Positions 16,145 through 24,067 of a stretch of DNA of 64,000 nt are shown here, piece after piece. Numbering within the stretch: the stretch's first letter is position 1; every line of letters begins with the position of its first letter. The stretch is from Ornithinibacillus gellani (GTDB taxonomy: Bacteria; Bacillota; Bacilli; Bacillales; Amphibacillaceae): assembly GCF_003730295.1 (NCBI RefSeq), contig NZ_QTSZ01000037.1, positions 124,001 to 188,000 on the forward strand. The letters are read 5' to 3'. The notes beneath the pieces are model-generated. The model did not search any database and was not told the DNA's origin. It saw only the letters and a list, made by a program, of their open reading frames with translations. A program made the position numbers and the translations under genes.

Positions 16145-16981
16145 TTAAGATGCCCCCTTCCAGTTGATTGCGATATCTTTTATGATTTGTTTAAAAAGAA
16201 ACAGACGATAGTCCGATTGAGCTATCATGTCATCTATAATGGGTGACGGGAGATAGCTTTCTATTTGATCTAAGCAGTCTTCTATCTCGACCGCTTGTAA
16301 TATATCCTTCTCTAACTGTTTCATACGTAATGGATTAGCAGTTAATCCGCTTGTAGCAATACGAATTTCATTGTCGATGTGCATCGCAGCTACTGAAACA
16401 ATCGGGTAGTTTATTTGTGATTGTTTCGTCTTTTTAATCCAAAAATGAGGATGTTTGATAAGCTTGGAATCCAGATGAACCTCCATCATCAACTCGAGCT
16501 CCTTGAGATGTTCATTAAATGGAAAAACATCATGGATATTTTTAGTGATAGCGCCTTTTGGGGTAGCAAGGACAATGGTGCTATCTGTGAGTAACAGTGG
16601 CAATACTGCTTCTCGATATGGCAGGGAACTAGCTAAATTACCTCCAATGGTAATTTTATTCCTTGCCGTTTGTGTAGCTATGGATTGAATAACCGTTTTT
16701 AATAAAGGAAAATTACTGTGAGTAGCTGCATGATTAAGTGTAACTGCAGATCCAATTTGAAGTTTACCTGCTTTATGCTCACATTTATGAAATCCGGGGA
16801 TGTTTTTTAAATCGATAATCGCATCTGGTTGTACCTCATTTCGTCGAGCACGAGATATAATTTCTGTCCCGCCAGATGCATAAATTGGTTTTTTATTTTC
16901 TGAAATAAATTGCTCGTAGATGTTGATGGCATCCTCTATTGTGTTTGGTTGAAAATATTGTAGGTCAAATGAAATCATCAT
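16145..16981 (-). CDS. pucC: Xanthine dehydrogenase FAD-binding subunit PucC
   Basis: FAD-binding middle subunit of 278 aa of the three-part xanthine dehydrogenase. The FAD signature is seen as ASGGTEII near residue 36 and as TIGGNLASSLPYREAVLPLLL (about residues 112-131). The C-terminal CO-dehydrogenase flavoprotein region is present. The ATG overlaps the pucD stop by four bases. No sign of truncation. Confidence 0.93.
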   Translation of the reverse strand: MMISFDLQYFQPNTIEDAINIYEQFISENKKPIYASGGTEIISRARRNEVQPDAIIDLKNIPGFHKCEHKAGKLQIGSAVTLNHAATHSNFPLLKTVIQSIATQTARNKITIGGNLASSLPYREAVLPLLLTDSTIVLATPKGAITKNIHDVFPFNEHLKELELMMEVHLDSKLIKHPHFWIKKTKQSQINYPIVSVAAMHIDNEIRIATSGLTANPLRMKQLEKDILQAVEIEDCLDQIESYLPSPIIDDMIAQSDYRLFLFKQIIKDIAINWKGAS

Positions 16982-19314
16982 ACTTCTCCTTTAATTGTTT
17001 TCCATATTAATTCGGGAATGAGTGGTAATTCTGTTAATTCAGCATCCGCAGCATGGGAAAGACTGTTTGCCAATGCACCAGCCATGCCGATTACGCCATA
17101 TTCACCTATTCCCCTCGCGCCATATGGTCCATCAATTAATGGCGTTTCGATAAAGTCAACTTTGTATGTTGGTATTTCACTTAGGCGAAGTGTATCATAG
17201 GTCCGAAACTGAGGGTTTAATACCTTGCCTTGATCATCAAATACAAAGGTTTCTCTACTTGCCCAGCTTAAGCCTAAATACATACCACCACGCATTTGGC
17301 TTCGTGCTGCAATTGGGTTAATCACTTTTCCCGCATCTAGTGCCGTTGCGGCCTGTAAAATTCGATACGTACAATCAGTTGGGTCATATTCGACTTCAAC
17401 GGCCTGTGCACCAACAGTCCATTGAGGCCCCGGCTTACCAAATCCTGTTTCAGGATCTATCGGTGTTAAATGTCTTACAACATGTGAGCCTTTCCCAATG
17501 ATTAAGCCACCAACAGTATTACCATTTGGATATTTATAACCAGTGGCAACATCCTTTATAGGAATAAAATATTCTGGACTATCTCGTAAGTAAATTCGCC
17601 CATTGCCAACAGCTAAATCATCTGGTAGGCATTTCAAAGCAACTGAGCCAATCTGCAATAATTGTCTGATGGCATCGTCTGCTGCGGCTATGACTGCGCG
17701 TCCTGCTAAATAGGTCGTACTACTAGCAACTGTCTTCCATTGATGTGGATCATACATGGTATTGACTTCAATAGTTACATGAATTTTATTCATATCTAAT
17801 TGTAATTTCTCTGCTAAAATTTGTGCTAACACTGTTTTAGTACCTTGGCCAATTTCAACTGCTGCACAATTCAGATTGACGCTTCCGTCCGTGTTAAAAG
17901 TAAGCAACACACCAGCAGTTGCATTAGATGGTGTACTGGACGTTTTCCAAAACGCGGCTACACCCTTTGTTCGTATTTTCCCATCAGTTGTTTTTGTTCT
18001 CTGGCCTTCATCCCATTGGATAGATTTCTTAACTTGTTGCAAACACGCCCTAACATCCCCGATATTGCTAGCATTTAAATGGACCTGTGTAGGAGTCGTG
18101 TCACCAGGCTTTATAAGATTGTTTAGTCTTAGTTGAATGGGATCCAGGTTTAGCTTCTTTGCTAGTAAATCCATCATTCGTTCCATAACAAAGGTTAATT
18201 CTGGATGGCCAAAGCCTCTGAATGAAGTAGCATATGGATGATTCGTATACATACAATACGAATCACATGAGACATGCTCGAGTTTATATGGACCTGTACA
18301 GTCCACTGCTGCAGCTTTACTCATTCCGGCCCCCATATCCGAGTATGCGCCACCATCAAATAGAAATTCATAGTGAGCAGCAGTTAATGTACCATCTGAA
18401 CGGGCACCCAGTTTAACCGTTGCTTCTAAACCAATATGAACGGGCGAAGTAACCATGTCTTCTTCACGACTATTGGCAATACGAACTAATTTACCACCTG
18501 TCGCTCTCGATGCTAAATAAGCAAGAAATTCAAGCTGTACAGTCCCTTTTCCGCCAAATGCACCGCCAACAAACGGTGTGTGTACCATGATATTTCCCGC
18601 ATCAATTTGAAAAAATTCACTCAGCAATTTTTTTACGTAAAATGGTCCCTGTGTGGATGTTGTTACCATTACTTTTCCATTCGGCAAAATCTCGACCCGA
18701 GCAACTCGTGGTTCTAGAGCAGCGTGATCTGCCGGTGAAAAAGAAAATGACGATTCTACCATGACTTCACTCTGCTGCCAGCCTTGTTCGATATCCCCTT
18801 TTCGTATTTTGGTATGATTAGCAATGTTCGTACCAGGTACAGCATGAACGCCTTCCACTTGAACTTTGTAACTACCTAAGTTTTCGTGAATCGTTATGGC
18901 ATCTTTTTTCATCGCTTCCCTGGGTGATTGAATGATTGGTAGTGGTTCATAAGTGACCTGTATTTGTTCCGCAGCTCGTTTTGCCTGTTGTTCTGTGTCA
19001 GCTACGACGATGGCAATCGGTTCGCCATAATAACGGGTCTTTTCTATTGCTAGTGGAGGTCGGTCTGCAAGCATAGGTCCGACTGGAAAGGGAAAATCTT
19101 CCCCTGTGATAATTGCGTGCACTCCAGCTATTTCCCATGCTTTAGAAATATCGATTTCCGTTATGTTGGCATGTGCTTCTGTACTTGTGTGCAATTTAGC
19201 ATGGAGCATGCCAGCAATATTGGTATCGTCCGTATAACGAACCTTTCCTTGTGCTTTTTCTGCAAGATCAATGCGCTTTATATCTTTACCTATATACGTG
19301 AAAGGCTGTTTCAT
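16978..19314 (-). CDS. pucD: Xanthine dehydrogenase molybdopterin-binding subunit PucD
   Basis: Large catalytic subunit of 778 aa that oxidises hypoxanthine and xanthine to uric acid at a molybdenum centre. The N-terminal a/b hammerhead domain (KGKVRYTDD-type start, residues about 15-120) precedes the cofactor domain with PFVGGAFGGKGTVQ, SFRGFGHPELTFVMERMMD and a C-terminal PYGARGIGEYGVIGMAGALANS that holds the catalytic glutamate region. It is the first gene of the operon and starts 132 bases after the spoVAF stop. In B. subtilis the puc genes are elsewhere in the genome, so this position is a rearrangement or insertion relative to that species. Confidence 0.94.
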   Translation of the reverse strand: MKQPFTYIGKDIKRIDLAEKAQGKVRYTDDTNIAGMLHAKLHTSTEAHANITEIDISKAWEIAGVHAIITGEDFPFPVGPMLADRPPLAIEKTRYYGEPIAIVVADTEQQAKRAAEQIQVTYEPLPIIQSPREAMKKDAITIHENLGSYKVQVEGVHAVPGTNIANHTKIRKGDIEQGWQQSEVMVESSFSFSPADHAALEPRVARVEILPNGKVMVTTSTQGPFYVKKLLSEFFQIDAGNIMVHTPFVGGAFGGKGTVQLEFLAYLASRATGGKLVRIANSREEDMVTSPVHIGLEATVKLGARSDGTLTAAHYEFLFDGGAYSDMGAGMSKAAAVDCTGPYKLEHVSCDSYCMYTNHPYATSFRGFGHPELTFVMERMMDLLAKKLNLDPIQLRLNNLIKPGDTTPTQVHLNASNIGDVRACLQQVKKSIQWDEGQRTKTTDGKIRTKGVAAFWKTSSTPSNATAGVLLTFNTDGSVNLNCAAVEIGQGTKTVLAQILAEKLQLDMNKIHVTIEVNTMYDPHQWKTVASSTTYLAGRAVIAAADDAIRQLLQIGSVALKCLPDDLAVGNGRIYLRDSPEYFIPIKDVATGYKYPNGNTVGGLIIGKGSHVVRHLTPIDPETGFGKPGPQWTVGAQAVEVEYDPTDCTYRILQAATALDAGKVINPIAARSQMRGGMYLGLSWASRETFVFDDQGKVLNPQFRTYDTLRLSEIPTYKVDFIETPLIDGPYGARGIGEYGVIGMAGALANSLSHAADAELTELPLIPELIWKTIKGEV

Positions 19315-19444
19315 TATCTACACTCCTTGGAAACGTGCATGCTATGTTGTGGGTAATGATCATTTCAATCCTTACATGATTTGCTGGATATTTATGTCTA
19401 TATGACGAGTATGAACAAAGTAGGTTTGAAATATGCTTGTATCC

Positions 19445-20941
19445 TTACTTTTTTTGAGTCTCCGGATTTGGCTGACTGTATACATCTTTTGGATGAACAA
19501 TACTTGGTCTTTTATTTGTGTATGGAATCGGTACGCGTAAAACATTGTGAACCATGGCTTTATAATTGAATGGAATAAACGGCCATAAATAAGGTGCTTT
19601 GAATGCCTTAAAGCTAACCAGTGATACAATGCTGATTACAAAACCAATACTGAAACCAATTGCTCCGAAAAATGCCGTCAAAATAAGAATCATTAATTTC
19701 ATTATTTTATTGGCTACACTTAGCTCATAGCTTGGGGTTACATAGGAGCCAATTGTACTGATGGAGACATATAGTATAACCTCTGGACTAAATAGCCCAA
19801 CATCTACTGCGATTTCTCCAATCATGACTGCAGCAATTAATCCCATTGCAGTTGCTAAAGGAGTCGGAGTGTGAATTGCCGCCATTCGTAAAAACTCAAC
19901 CCCGATATCGGCTAAGAGAATTTGGACAATAATTGGTACATTACCTTCTTCGTTTGGTCCAATAAACGCCAGTTCCTTTGGCAATAACGATGGATCAATA
20001 ACGAATAATAGCCATAATGGTAATAAATACAAAGAAGCTAATACTGCTAAAAATCGAATCCACCGAATAAAAGTACCAATTGATGGTGCTTGCCGAAATT
20101 CCTCAGCATGCTCCATGTGATCGAAGAATGTAGTTGGTAAAATCATAATGCTGGGCGATGTATCGATAATGAGAAGAAGATGTCCTGCTAATAGATGTTT
20201 CGCAGCAACATCTGGCCTTTCCGTATAACGAACAAGTGGATATGGATTCCATTTATGGTCAACAAAGAATTCCTCAATTGTTTTATCTGCCATTGGGATA
20301 CCATCAATATCAATCTTACTAATTTTTTCTTTGGCCCAGGCGACAGATTCATCATCTGCTACATCTTGCAAATAACTAATACAAACATCCGTTTTAGACC
20401 GCTCGCCAATTTTCATCATTTCATTTCTCAGCCGTTCATCACGGATTCTTCTACGTGTTAATGCAGTATTTTCGACAATACTTTCGGTATACCCATCCCT
20501 CGAACCCCGAACTACCCGTTCTGTATCTGGTTCCTCTGGTGTTCTTCCAGGATAATTACGAATATCCAAAATATAGGCATGTGGGACACCTTCAACAAAA
20601 ACTGGTATTAAGCCGGAAAGTAATTGATCCACAATTTCATCCATTGAATCAGCTTTCTCAACCTGTTGATGGACAAGCCGATTCTCGATTACCTTTCCAA
20701 TGGCATCGGTATCACTTTCTGAATCATTTGTCTCAACCAATGTTTTAATAATTTCCTGTATGATGGTAGAATCACATAGTCCAGTTACGAAATATAGACA
20801 CACGTTTTTTTCCAAAATTACAAGCTGTCGATAGCCAATATCAAATGATACATCTGTACCAAGATGCTTTTTCATATAGCTTTGAACGTCTTTGATTCGT
20901 TTAGGAACGCGTTGTCCATTATCCTTTTGTTTATTTGTCAT
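19445..20941 (-). CDS. spoVAF: Stage V sporulation protein AF (GerA-type)
   Basis: Membrane protein of about 498 aa of the GerAA/SpoVAF family, found in the spore inner membrane with the SpoVA channel and thought to modulate dipicolinic acid release. The long soluble N-terminal half contains DTERVVRGSRDGYTESIVENTALTRRRIRD, a family hallmark; the C-terminal half has about five membrane segments. The frame is open to 20989, but GGTGG precedes the ATG at 20941 (MTNKQKDNG) and this start leaves spoVAB intact. It follows spoVAB after only 23 bases. Confidence 0.94.
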   Translation of the reverse strand: MTNKQKDNGQRVPKRIKDVQSYMKKHLGTDVSFDIGYRQLVILEKNVCLYFVTGLCDSTIIQEIIKTLVETNDSESDTDAIGKVIENRLVHQQVEKADSMDEIVDQLLSGLIPVFVEGVPHAYILDIRNYPGRTPEEPDTERVVRGSRDGYTESIVENTALTRRRIRDERLRNEMMKIGERSKTDVCISYLQDVADDESVAWAKEKISKIDIDGIPMADKTIEEFFVDHKWNPYPLVRYTERPDVAAKHLLAGHLLLIIDTSPSIMILPTTFFDHMEHAEEFRQAPSIGTFIRWIRFLAVLASLYLLPLWLLFVIDPSLLPKELAFIGPNEEGNVPIIVQILLADIGVEFLRMAAIHTPTPLATAMGLIAAVMIGEIAVDVGLFSPEVILYVSISTIGSYVTPSYELSVANKIMKLMILILTAFFGAIGFSIGFVISIVSLVSFKAFKAPYLWPFIPFNYKAMVHNVLRVPIPYTNKRPSIVHPKDVYSQPNPETQKK

Positions 20942-20964
20942 CTGTTTTTCCACCAACCTCTTTA

Positions 20965-21405
20965 TCATTTCTGTACAAAAATAAGCCATTGAAATAGCGA
21001 GCCTGCTACTTTGCCAAATACGAAAGCCATGAGTAAACTTTTTAAGTATTGATCAATGCGTAATCGCTTGGATAAGATTGGAAACACGTTAAGTACCTCT
21101 GTTAAAGCGGCTGCAAGCATCCCGTTAAAAATACCGTGAAATGTACCCCATAAAAGTAACGTACCGTTTGGTTGATTCCAGGTAATATCTGAAAAGGATA
21201 AAAAGGTTCCGAATAACGTTCCCGCAATAACCGCTCCTGTATAGCTTTTTATTAAATGAGCACTCTTACTAAGCTGTACCAACCGAGGAATGATTCCGAG
21301 TACTGTCAATAGTGCTACAAATCCACACCCGACTGCTAGTCCACTTGCGAAACCGGTAAGCCCTTCAAGCATATTAAGGAAGATGTTTTTTATCATGAAG
21401 CGCAT
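20965..21405 (-). CDS. spoVAB: Stage V sporulation protein AB
   Basis: Membrane protein of 146 aa encoded by the spoVA operon, needed for dipicolinic acid handling in spores of B. subtilis. Conserved blocks are GFVALLTVLGIIPRL and MLAAALTEVLNVFPILSKR, with FGKVAGSLFQWLIF at the end. Four membrane segments. It overlaps the end of spoVAA by 32 bases. An ATG three codons in (21396) is an equally good start. Directly downstream comes spoVAF; spoVAC, spoVAD and spoVAE, which lie between them in B. subtilis, are not here. Confidence 0.93.
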   Translation of the reverse strand: MRFMIKNIFLNMLEGLTGFASGLAVGCGFVALLTVLGIIPRLVQLSKSAHLIKSYTGAVIAGTLFGTFLSFSDITWNQPNGTLLLWGTFHGIFNGMLAAALTEVLNVFPILSKRLRIDQYLKSLLMAFVFGKVAGSLFQWLIFVQK

Positions 21406-21991
21406 TCTCGTGATAGCTCATATATTCATCCATACTTTGCTGATATTGAAATAATTCTATTTCTAAAGGGCTTGGTTCTTCATTAAATCGCTTTTTAAAC
21501 CAGTGGTTGAAAAATAATAGCATACCAATTCCCAAACCAAAGGAATAAGGGATTTGAATCCATAGTGGATGATCGGATTGTCTACCTGTAAATAAGAAAT
21601 GTAATTTTTGCTGTACTTCCAACATGCTGACATCATAATGAAAATTCATGATTGTCATTGCAGTCCCAATAAATAATAGAATCCAAACAAAGGATGCTAA
21701 TAAAATGGAATGTTTATGTTTCTTTTTCTCCACATTCACAATCGTGTAAGTGGGGCCAACCAATTGAATTTCCAGATCTGGAAATTGTGCATGTATTTGC
21801 TCGATAATCTGGAAGCTATCCAATACGACAGCTTGTTTATCCTGCTTCGTAATTTGATATAAATTCGTTTCAGCTAATTTCATTTTATTGGGAGCCATCG
21901 TGGATATGTAGGCAATATCAGCTAACCGAATTTGTTGCATGGGTCTTAAGTGGACATGTTTTTTTAAGCGCAGATAGACAATGGATGACAT
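21374..21991 (-). CDS. spoVAA: Stage V sporulation protein AA
   Basis: First gene of the spoVA operon, 205 aa. The soluble N-terminal part (VYLRLKKHVHLRPMQQIRLADIAYI) matches SpoVAA, followed by two membrane helices in the C-terminal half. The frame is open far upstream, but AAGGAGG sits seven bases before the ATG at 21991, and a SigG-type promoter lies just upstream of it, so the longer version would include the promoter. The role in the spore membrane is known from B. subtilis genetics, not from a catalytic motif. Confidence 0.92.
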   Translation of the reverse strand: MSSIVYLRLKKHVHLRPMQQIRLADIAYISTMAPNKMKLAETNLYQITKQDKQAVVLDSFQIIEQIHAQFPDLEIQLVGPTYTIVNVEKKKHKHSILLASFVWILLFIGTAMTIMNFHYDVSMLEVQQKLHFLFTGRQSDHPLWIQIPYSFGLGIGMLLFFNHWFKKRFNEEPSPLEIELFQYQQSMDEYMSYHENALHDKKHLP

Positions 21992-22023
21992 GTTGGTGCC
22001 TCCTTGCTTTAAATTCATATACT

Positions 22024-22053
22024 TAGTATTGGTAATCGAACGGGATTCTATGA
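22024..22053 (-). promoter_or_regulatory. Candidate SigG promoter of the spoVA operon
   Basis: On the minus strand TCATA (22049-22053) and AATACTA (22024-22030) are exactly 18 bases apart, each one base off the forespore SigG consensus GHATR and CATWMTA. It lies about 33 bases upstream of the spoVAA ATG. The B. subtilis spoVA operon is SigG-dependent. Confidence 0.65.
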
Positions 22054-22401
22054 TAAAAATTTTGTACTTGGAAAAAGTATAGTGAGGTTGAACGTGGGGA
22101 CATTTATCAAAAGTAAAGGGCAACCTAAGCAAGGTTTCCCAAGAAACACAGGAACTACGGGAATAGCTCGATTCATAAAAGAAACCCCGTTAAAATTGTA
22201 TGCCACCATAGTTAAGTACACACTATTCGTAAGACCTCTCCATTACAATCAAACGGTATGGTTGCTGAGTGGCGGACAGTTCAATAATAAAAAACGAACA
22301 AGAATAGAATTAGATATTGTAAATATGAGTGACATCTATTATCCGCATATTCACCATCTATTACTATTGCATTGTTCGTTTTCCTCAAGGGGTATATGAA
22401 G
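22054..22401. other. Long gene-free spacer between spoVAA promoter and sigF
   Basis: About 350 bases hold no gene I can support. A plus-strand open frame (22082-22399) starts at GTG without a good ribosome site and resembles nothing I know. The stretch contains an 11-bp perfect inverted repeat 70 bases apart (see 22291-22382) and a smaller imperfect hairpin around 22119-22141 (GGGCAACC with GGTTTCCC). It could be the 3' untranslated region of the spoIIA message plus a small RNA, or decayed DNA. Confidence 0.5.
22291..22382 (-). terminator. Long-loop inverted repeat, possible sigF terminator
   Basis: AAAACGAACAA at 22291-22301 pairs perfectly with TTGTTCGTTTT at 22372-22382. In the minus direction, after sigF, the distal arm is followed by more T. 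The 70-base loop is unusually large for an intrinsic terminator, so function is uncertain. Confidence 0.4.
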
Positions 22402-23163
22402 TTAATCGAGCATTTGTTTAATATTGGACATGATCTTTTTTTCTAGTCTTGAAACCTGTACCTGCGAGATCTCTAACCTCTCTGCGACCTCTGTTTGTGT
22501 TTGATCTCGGTAGTACCGGAGATAAACAATGAGACGCTCTCTTTCCTCCAGTTCTCTAATAGCTTCTCTCAAAGTTAACTTATCAAACCAGTTCGTCTCT
22601 TCTTCTGAAATTTGATCCAATAACGTAATGGGATCTCCATCATTTTCGAATACTGTTTCATGAATGGAATGTGGTGCCTTCACCGCTTCTTGTGCATGGA
22701 CAACTTCTTCGGGTGAAAGTTCCAGTTCATGAGCAATTTCTTGAATGGTCGGAGAACGACGTAATTTTTTGGTAAGATGATCCTTCATTTTTCGAACTTT
22801 ATTGCCAGTTTCTTTTAAGGTCCTGCTTACTTTTACACTTCCGTCATCACGTAAAAACCGTTGAATTTCTCCAATAATCATCGGAACAGCATACGTGGAA
22901 AATCTGACATCGTAGCTTAAATCAAATTTATCAATTGCCTTGATTAATCCAATAGAACCGATTTGAAACAAGTCATCTTGATCATGTCCACGATTCAAAA
23001 ATCGTTGGACAACAGACCAGACAAGTCGTGTATTCCTCTCAACAAGTGTATCACGTGCCAGCTTATCACCTTTTTGACTAGCTTTAATAAGCTTTTTTAC
23101 CTGCTCATTGGTCAGCATCTTTTTATCAGTTGTTTTCTGATTTCGCTTTACATGTACCTCCAT
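22402..23163 (-). CDS. sigF: Forespore sigma factor SigF
   Basis: Sigma-70 family factor of about 253 aa, the first forespore-specific sigma. Region 2 is DLFQIGSIGLIKAIDKFDLSYDVRFSTYAVPMI-like, region 3 carries the FENDGDPITLLDQI motif, and region 4 ends with QTEVAERLEISQVQVSRLEKKI, an HTH for the -35. A GTG 9 bases upstream (23172) overlaps the AGGTG ribosome site of the ATG at 23163 (MEVHVKRNQ), so the ATG is chosen. Last gene of spoIIAA-spoIIAB-sigF, held inactive by SpoIIAB. Confidence 0.97.
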   Translation of the reverse strand: MEVHVKRNQKTTDKKMLTNEQVKKLIKASQKGDKLARDTLVERNTRLVWSVVQRFLNRGHDQDDLFQIGSIGLIKAIDKFDLSYDVRFSTYAVPMIIGEIQRFLRDDGSVKVSRTLKETGNKVRKMKDHLTKKLRRSPTIQEIAHELELSPEEVVHAQEAVKAPHSIHETVFENDGDPITLLDQISEEETNWFDKLTLREAIRELEERERLIVYLRYYRDQTQTEVAERLEISQVQVSRLEKKIMSNIKQMLD

Positions 23164-23172
23164 AGGGCGCAC

Positions 23173-23613
23173 CTATTTACATACCGTTTTATTTGAGATA
23201 AGCTGTTTTTTCATACGAATACAAGTACCTTCGCCTATTGTTGAGGTGATTTCAACTGCATCCATGAAATTTTCCATAATTGTAAATCCCATGCCTGACC
23301 GTTCCAATTCAGGTTTTGACGTATATAATGGCTCCCTTGCTTGTTCCAAATCTTCAATTCCAATTCCTTGGTCTTCTACAGTAAGTTCCATCTCTTCACC
23401 AGAGATTTGACAAATTAATGTTATTGTATGGTTTTCTTCATTATTATAGCCGTGAATAATGGCATTGGTGACAGCCTCTGAAACAACGGTTTTTATTTCT
23501 GTTAACTCTTCCATACTAGGATTTAATTGTGCTACGAATGCTCCAATCGCAACTCTTGCGAAGCCTTCATTTTTACTTACACTTGAAAACTCCAACTTCA
23601 TTTTATTATTCAT
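23173..23613 (-). CDS. spoIIAB: Anti-sigma F factor and protein kinase SpoIIAB
   Basis: GHKL-type ATPase/serine kinase of 146 aa that binds SigF and phosphorylates SpoIIAA. The N box is visible in EAVTNAIIHGYNNEE, the G1 box in VEDQGIGIEDLEQAREPLYTSKPE and the G2 region in ERSGMGFTIMENFMD. The ATG overlaps the spoIIAA stop by four bases. Length and sequence match B. subtilis SpoIIAB. Confidence 0.97.
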   Translation of the reverse strand: MNNKMKLEFSSVSKNEGFARVAIGAFVAQLNPSMEELTEIKTVVSEAVTNAIIHGYNNEENHTITLICQISGEEMELTVEDQGIGIEDLEQAREPLYTSKPELERSGMGFTIMENFMDAVEITSTIGEGTCIRMKKQLISNKTVCK

Positions 23614-23963
23614 GATGCCACCCCCAATGATTCAAGTGCAAAAGCTTCTGTTTCCTCTAATTGTACAATTTTAAATAGACCCGACATTTCAAACAAACGT
23701 TTGATTGAAGGTGATAGTGCACAGACTACCATTTTCCCCCCTAGTTGTAGTACCTCCTTATATCTTCCAAGGATGACGCCAAGCCCAGAACTGTCCATAA
23801 ATGTTACATCTTCTAAATTTACAATCACATGTTGTACTCCATGCTGGTAAAGCATATCCTTCCATGATTTTCTAAGCATTTCAGATTCATGATGATCAAG
23901 CTCTCCAGCTAAGCGAACAATTAGAACATTTTTTTGAACCTGAAATTGATAATTAAGTCCCAT
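23610..23963 (-). CDS. spoIIAA: Anti-anti-sigma factor SpoIIAA
   Basis: STAS-domain protein of 117 aa that frees SigF from SpoIIAB when not phosphorylated. The phosphorylation site is in TFMDSSGLGVILGRYK, with S58 at the position phosphorylated in B. subtilis. GGGAGGAG lies before the ATG. It starts the three-gene spoIIA operon; the upstream region has a SigH-type promoter and an 0A box. Confidence 0.96.
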   Translation of the reverse strand: MGLNYQFQVQKNVLIVRLAGELDHHESEMLRKSWKDMLYQHGVQHVIVNLEDVTFMDSSGLGVILGRYKEVLQLGGKMVVCALSPSIKRLFEMSGLFKIVQLEETEAFALESLGVAS

Positions 23964-23995
23964 TTGAACTCCTCCCTGCCTTATGTTTAACTATA

Positions 23996-24025
23996 CATTT
24001 CTTTTTTGAGGCTTCGAATTCCTTC
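23996..24025 (-). promoter_or_regulatory. Candidate SigH promoter of the spoIIA operon
   Basis: On the minus strand GAAGGAATT (24017-24025) is a full match to the SigH -35 RWAGGAWWT. Twelve bases on lies AAAGAAATG (23996-24004), an imperfect -10. The spoIIA operon is SigH- and Spo0A-driven in B. subtilis. Confidence 0.6.
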
Positions 24026-24047
24026 TTATTGACAAAGGTAGAAGTAA

Positions 24048-24054
24048 TTCGACA
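24048..24054 (-). promoter_or_regulatory. Spo0A box upstream of spoIIA
   Basis: The minus strand reads TGTCGAA, the exact 0A-box consensus, about 30 bases upstream of the -35 element. A weaker TTTGTCAA lies nearer at 24029-24037. It falls at the very end of dacF or just beyond its stop. Confidence 0.55.
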
Positions 24055-24067
24055 AAATTAGAAGCAC

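Noticed and set aside
22082-22399. Plus-strand open frame of 105 codons between spoVAA and sigF
   Set aside because: GTG start without a convincing ribosome site, unusual composition, overlaps the inverted repeat, and no recognisable similarity.
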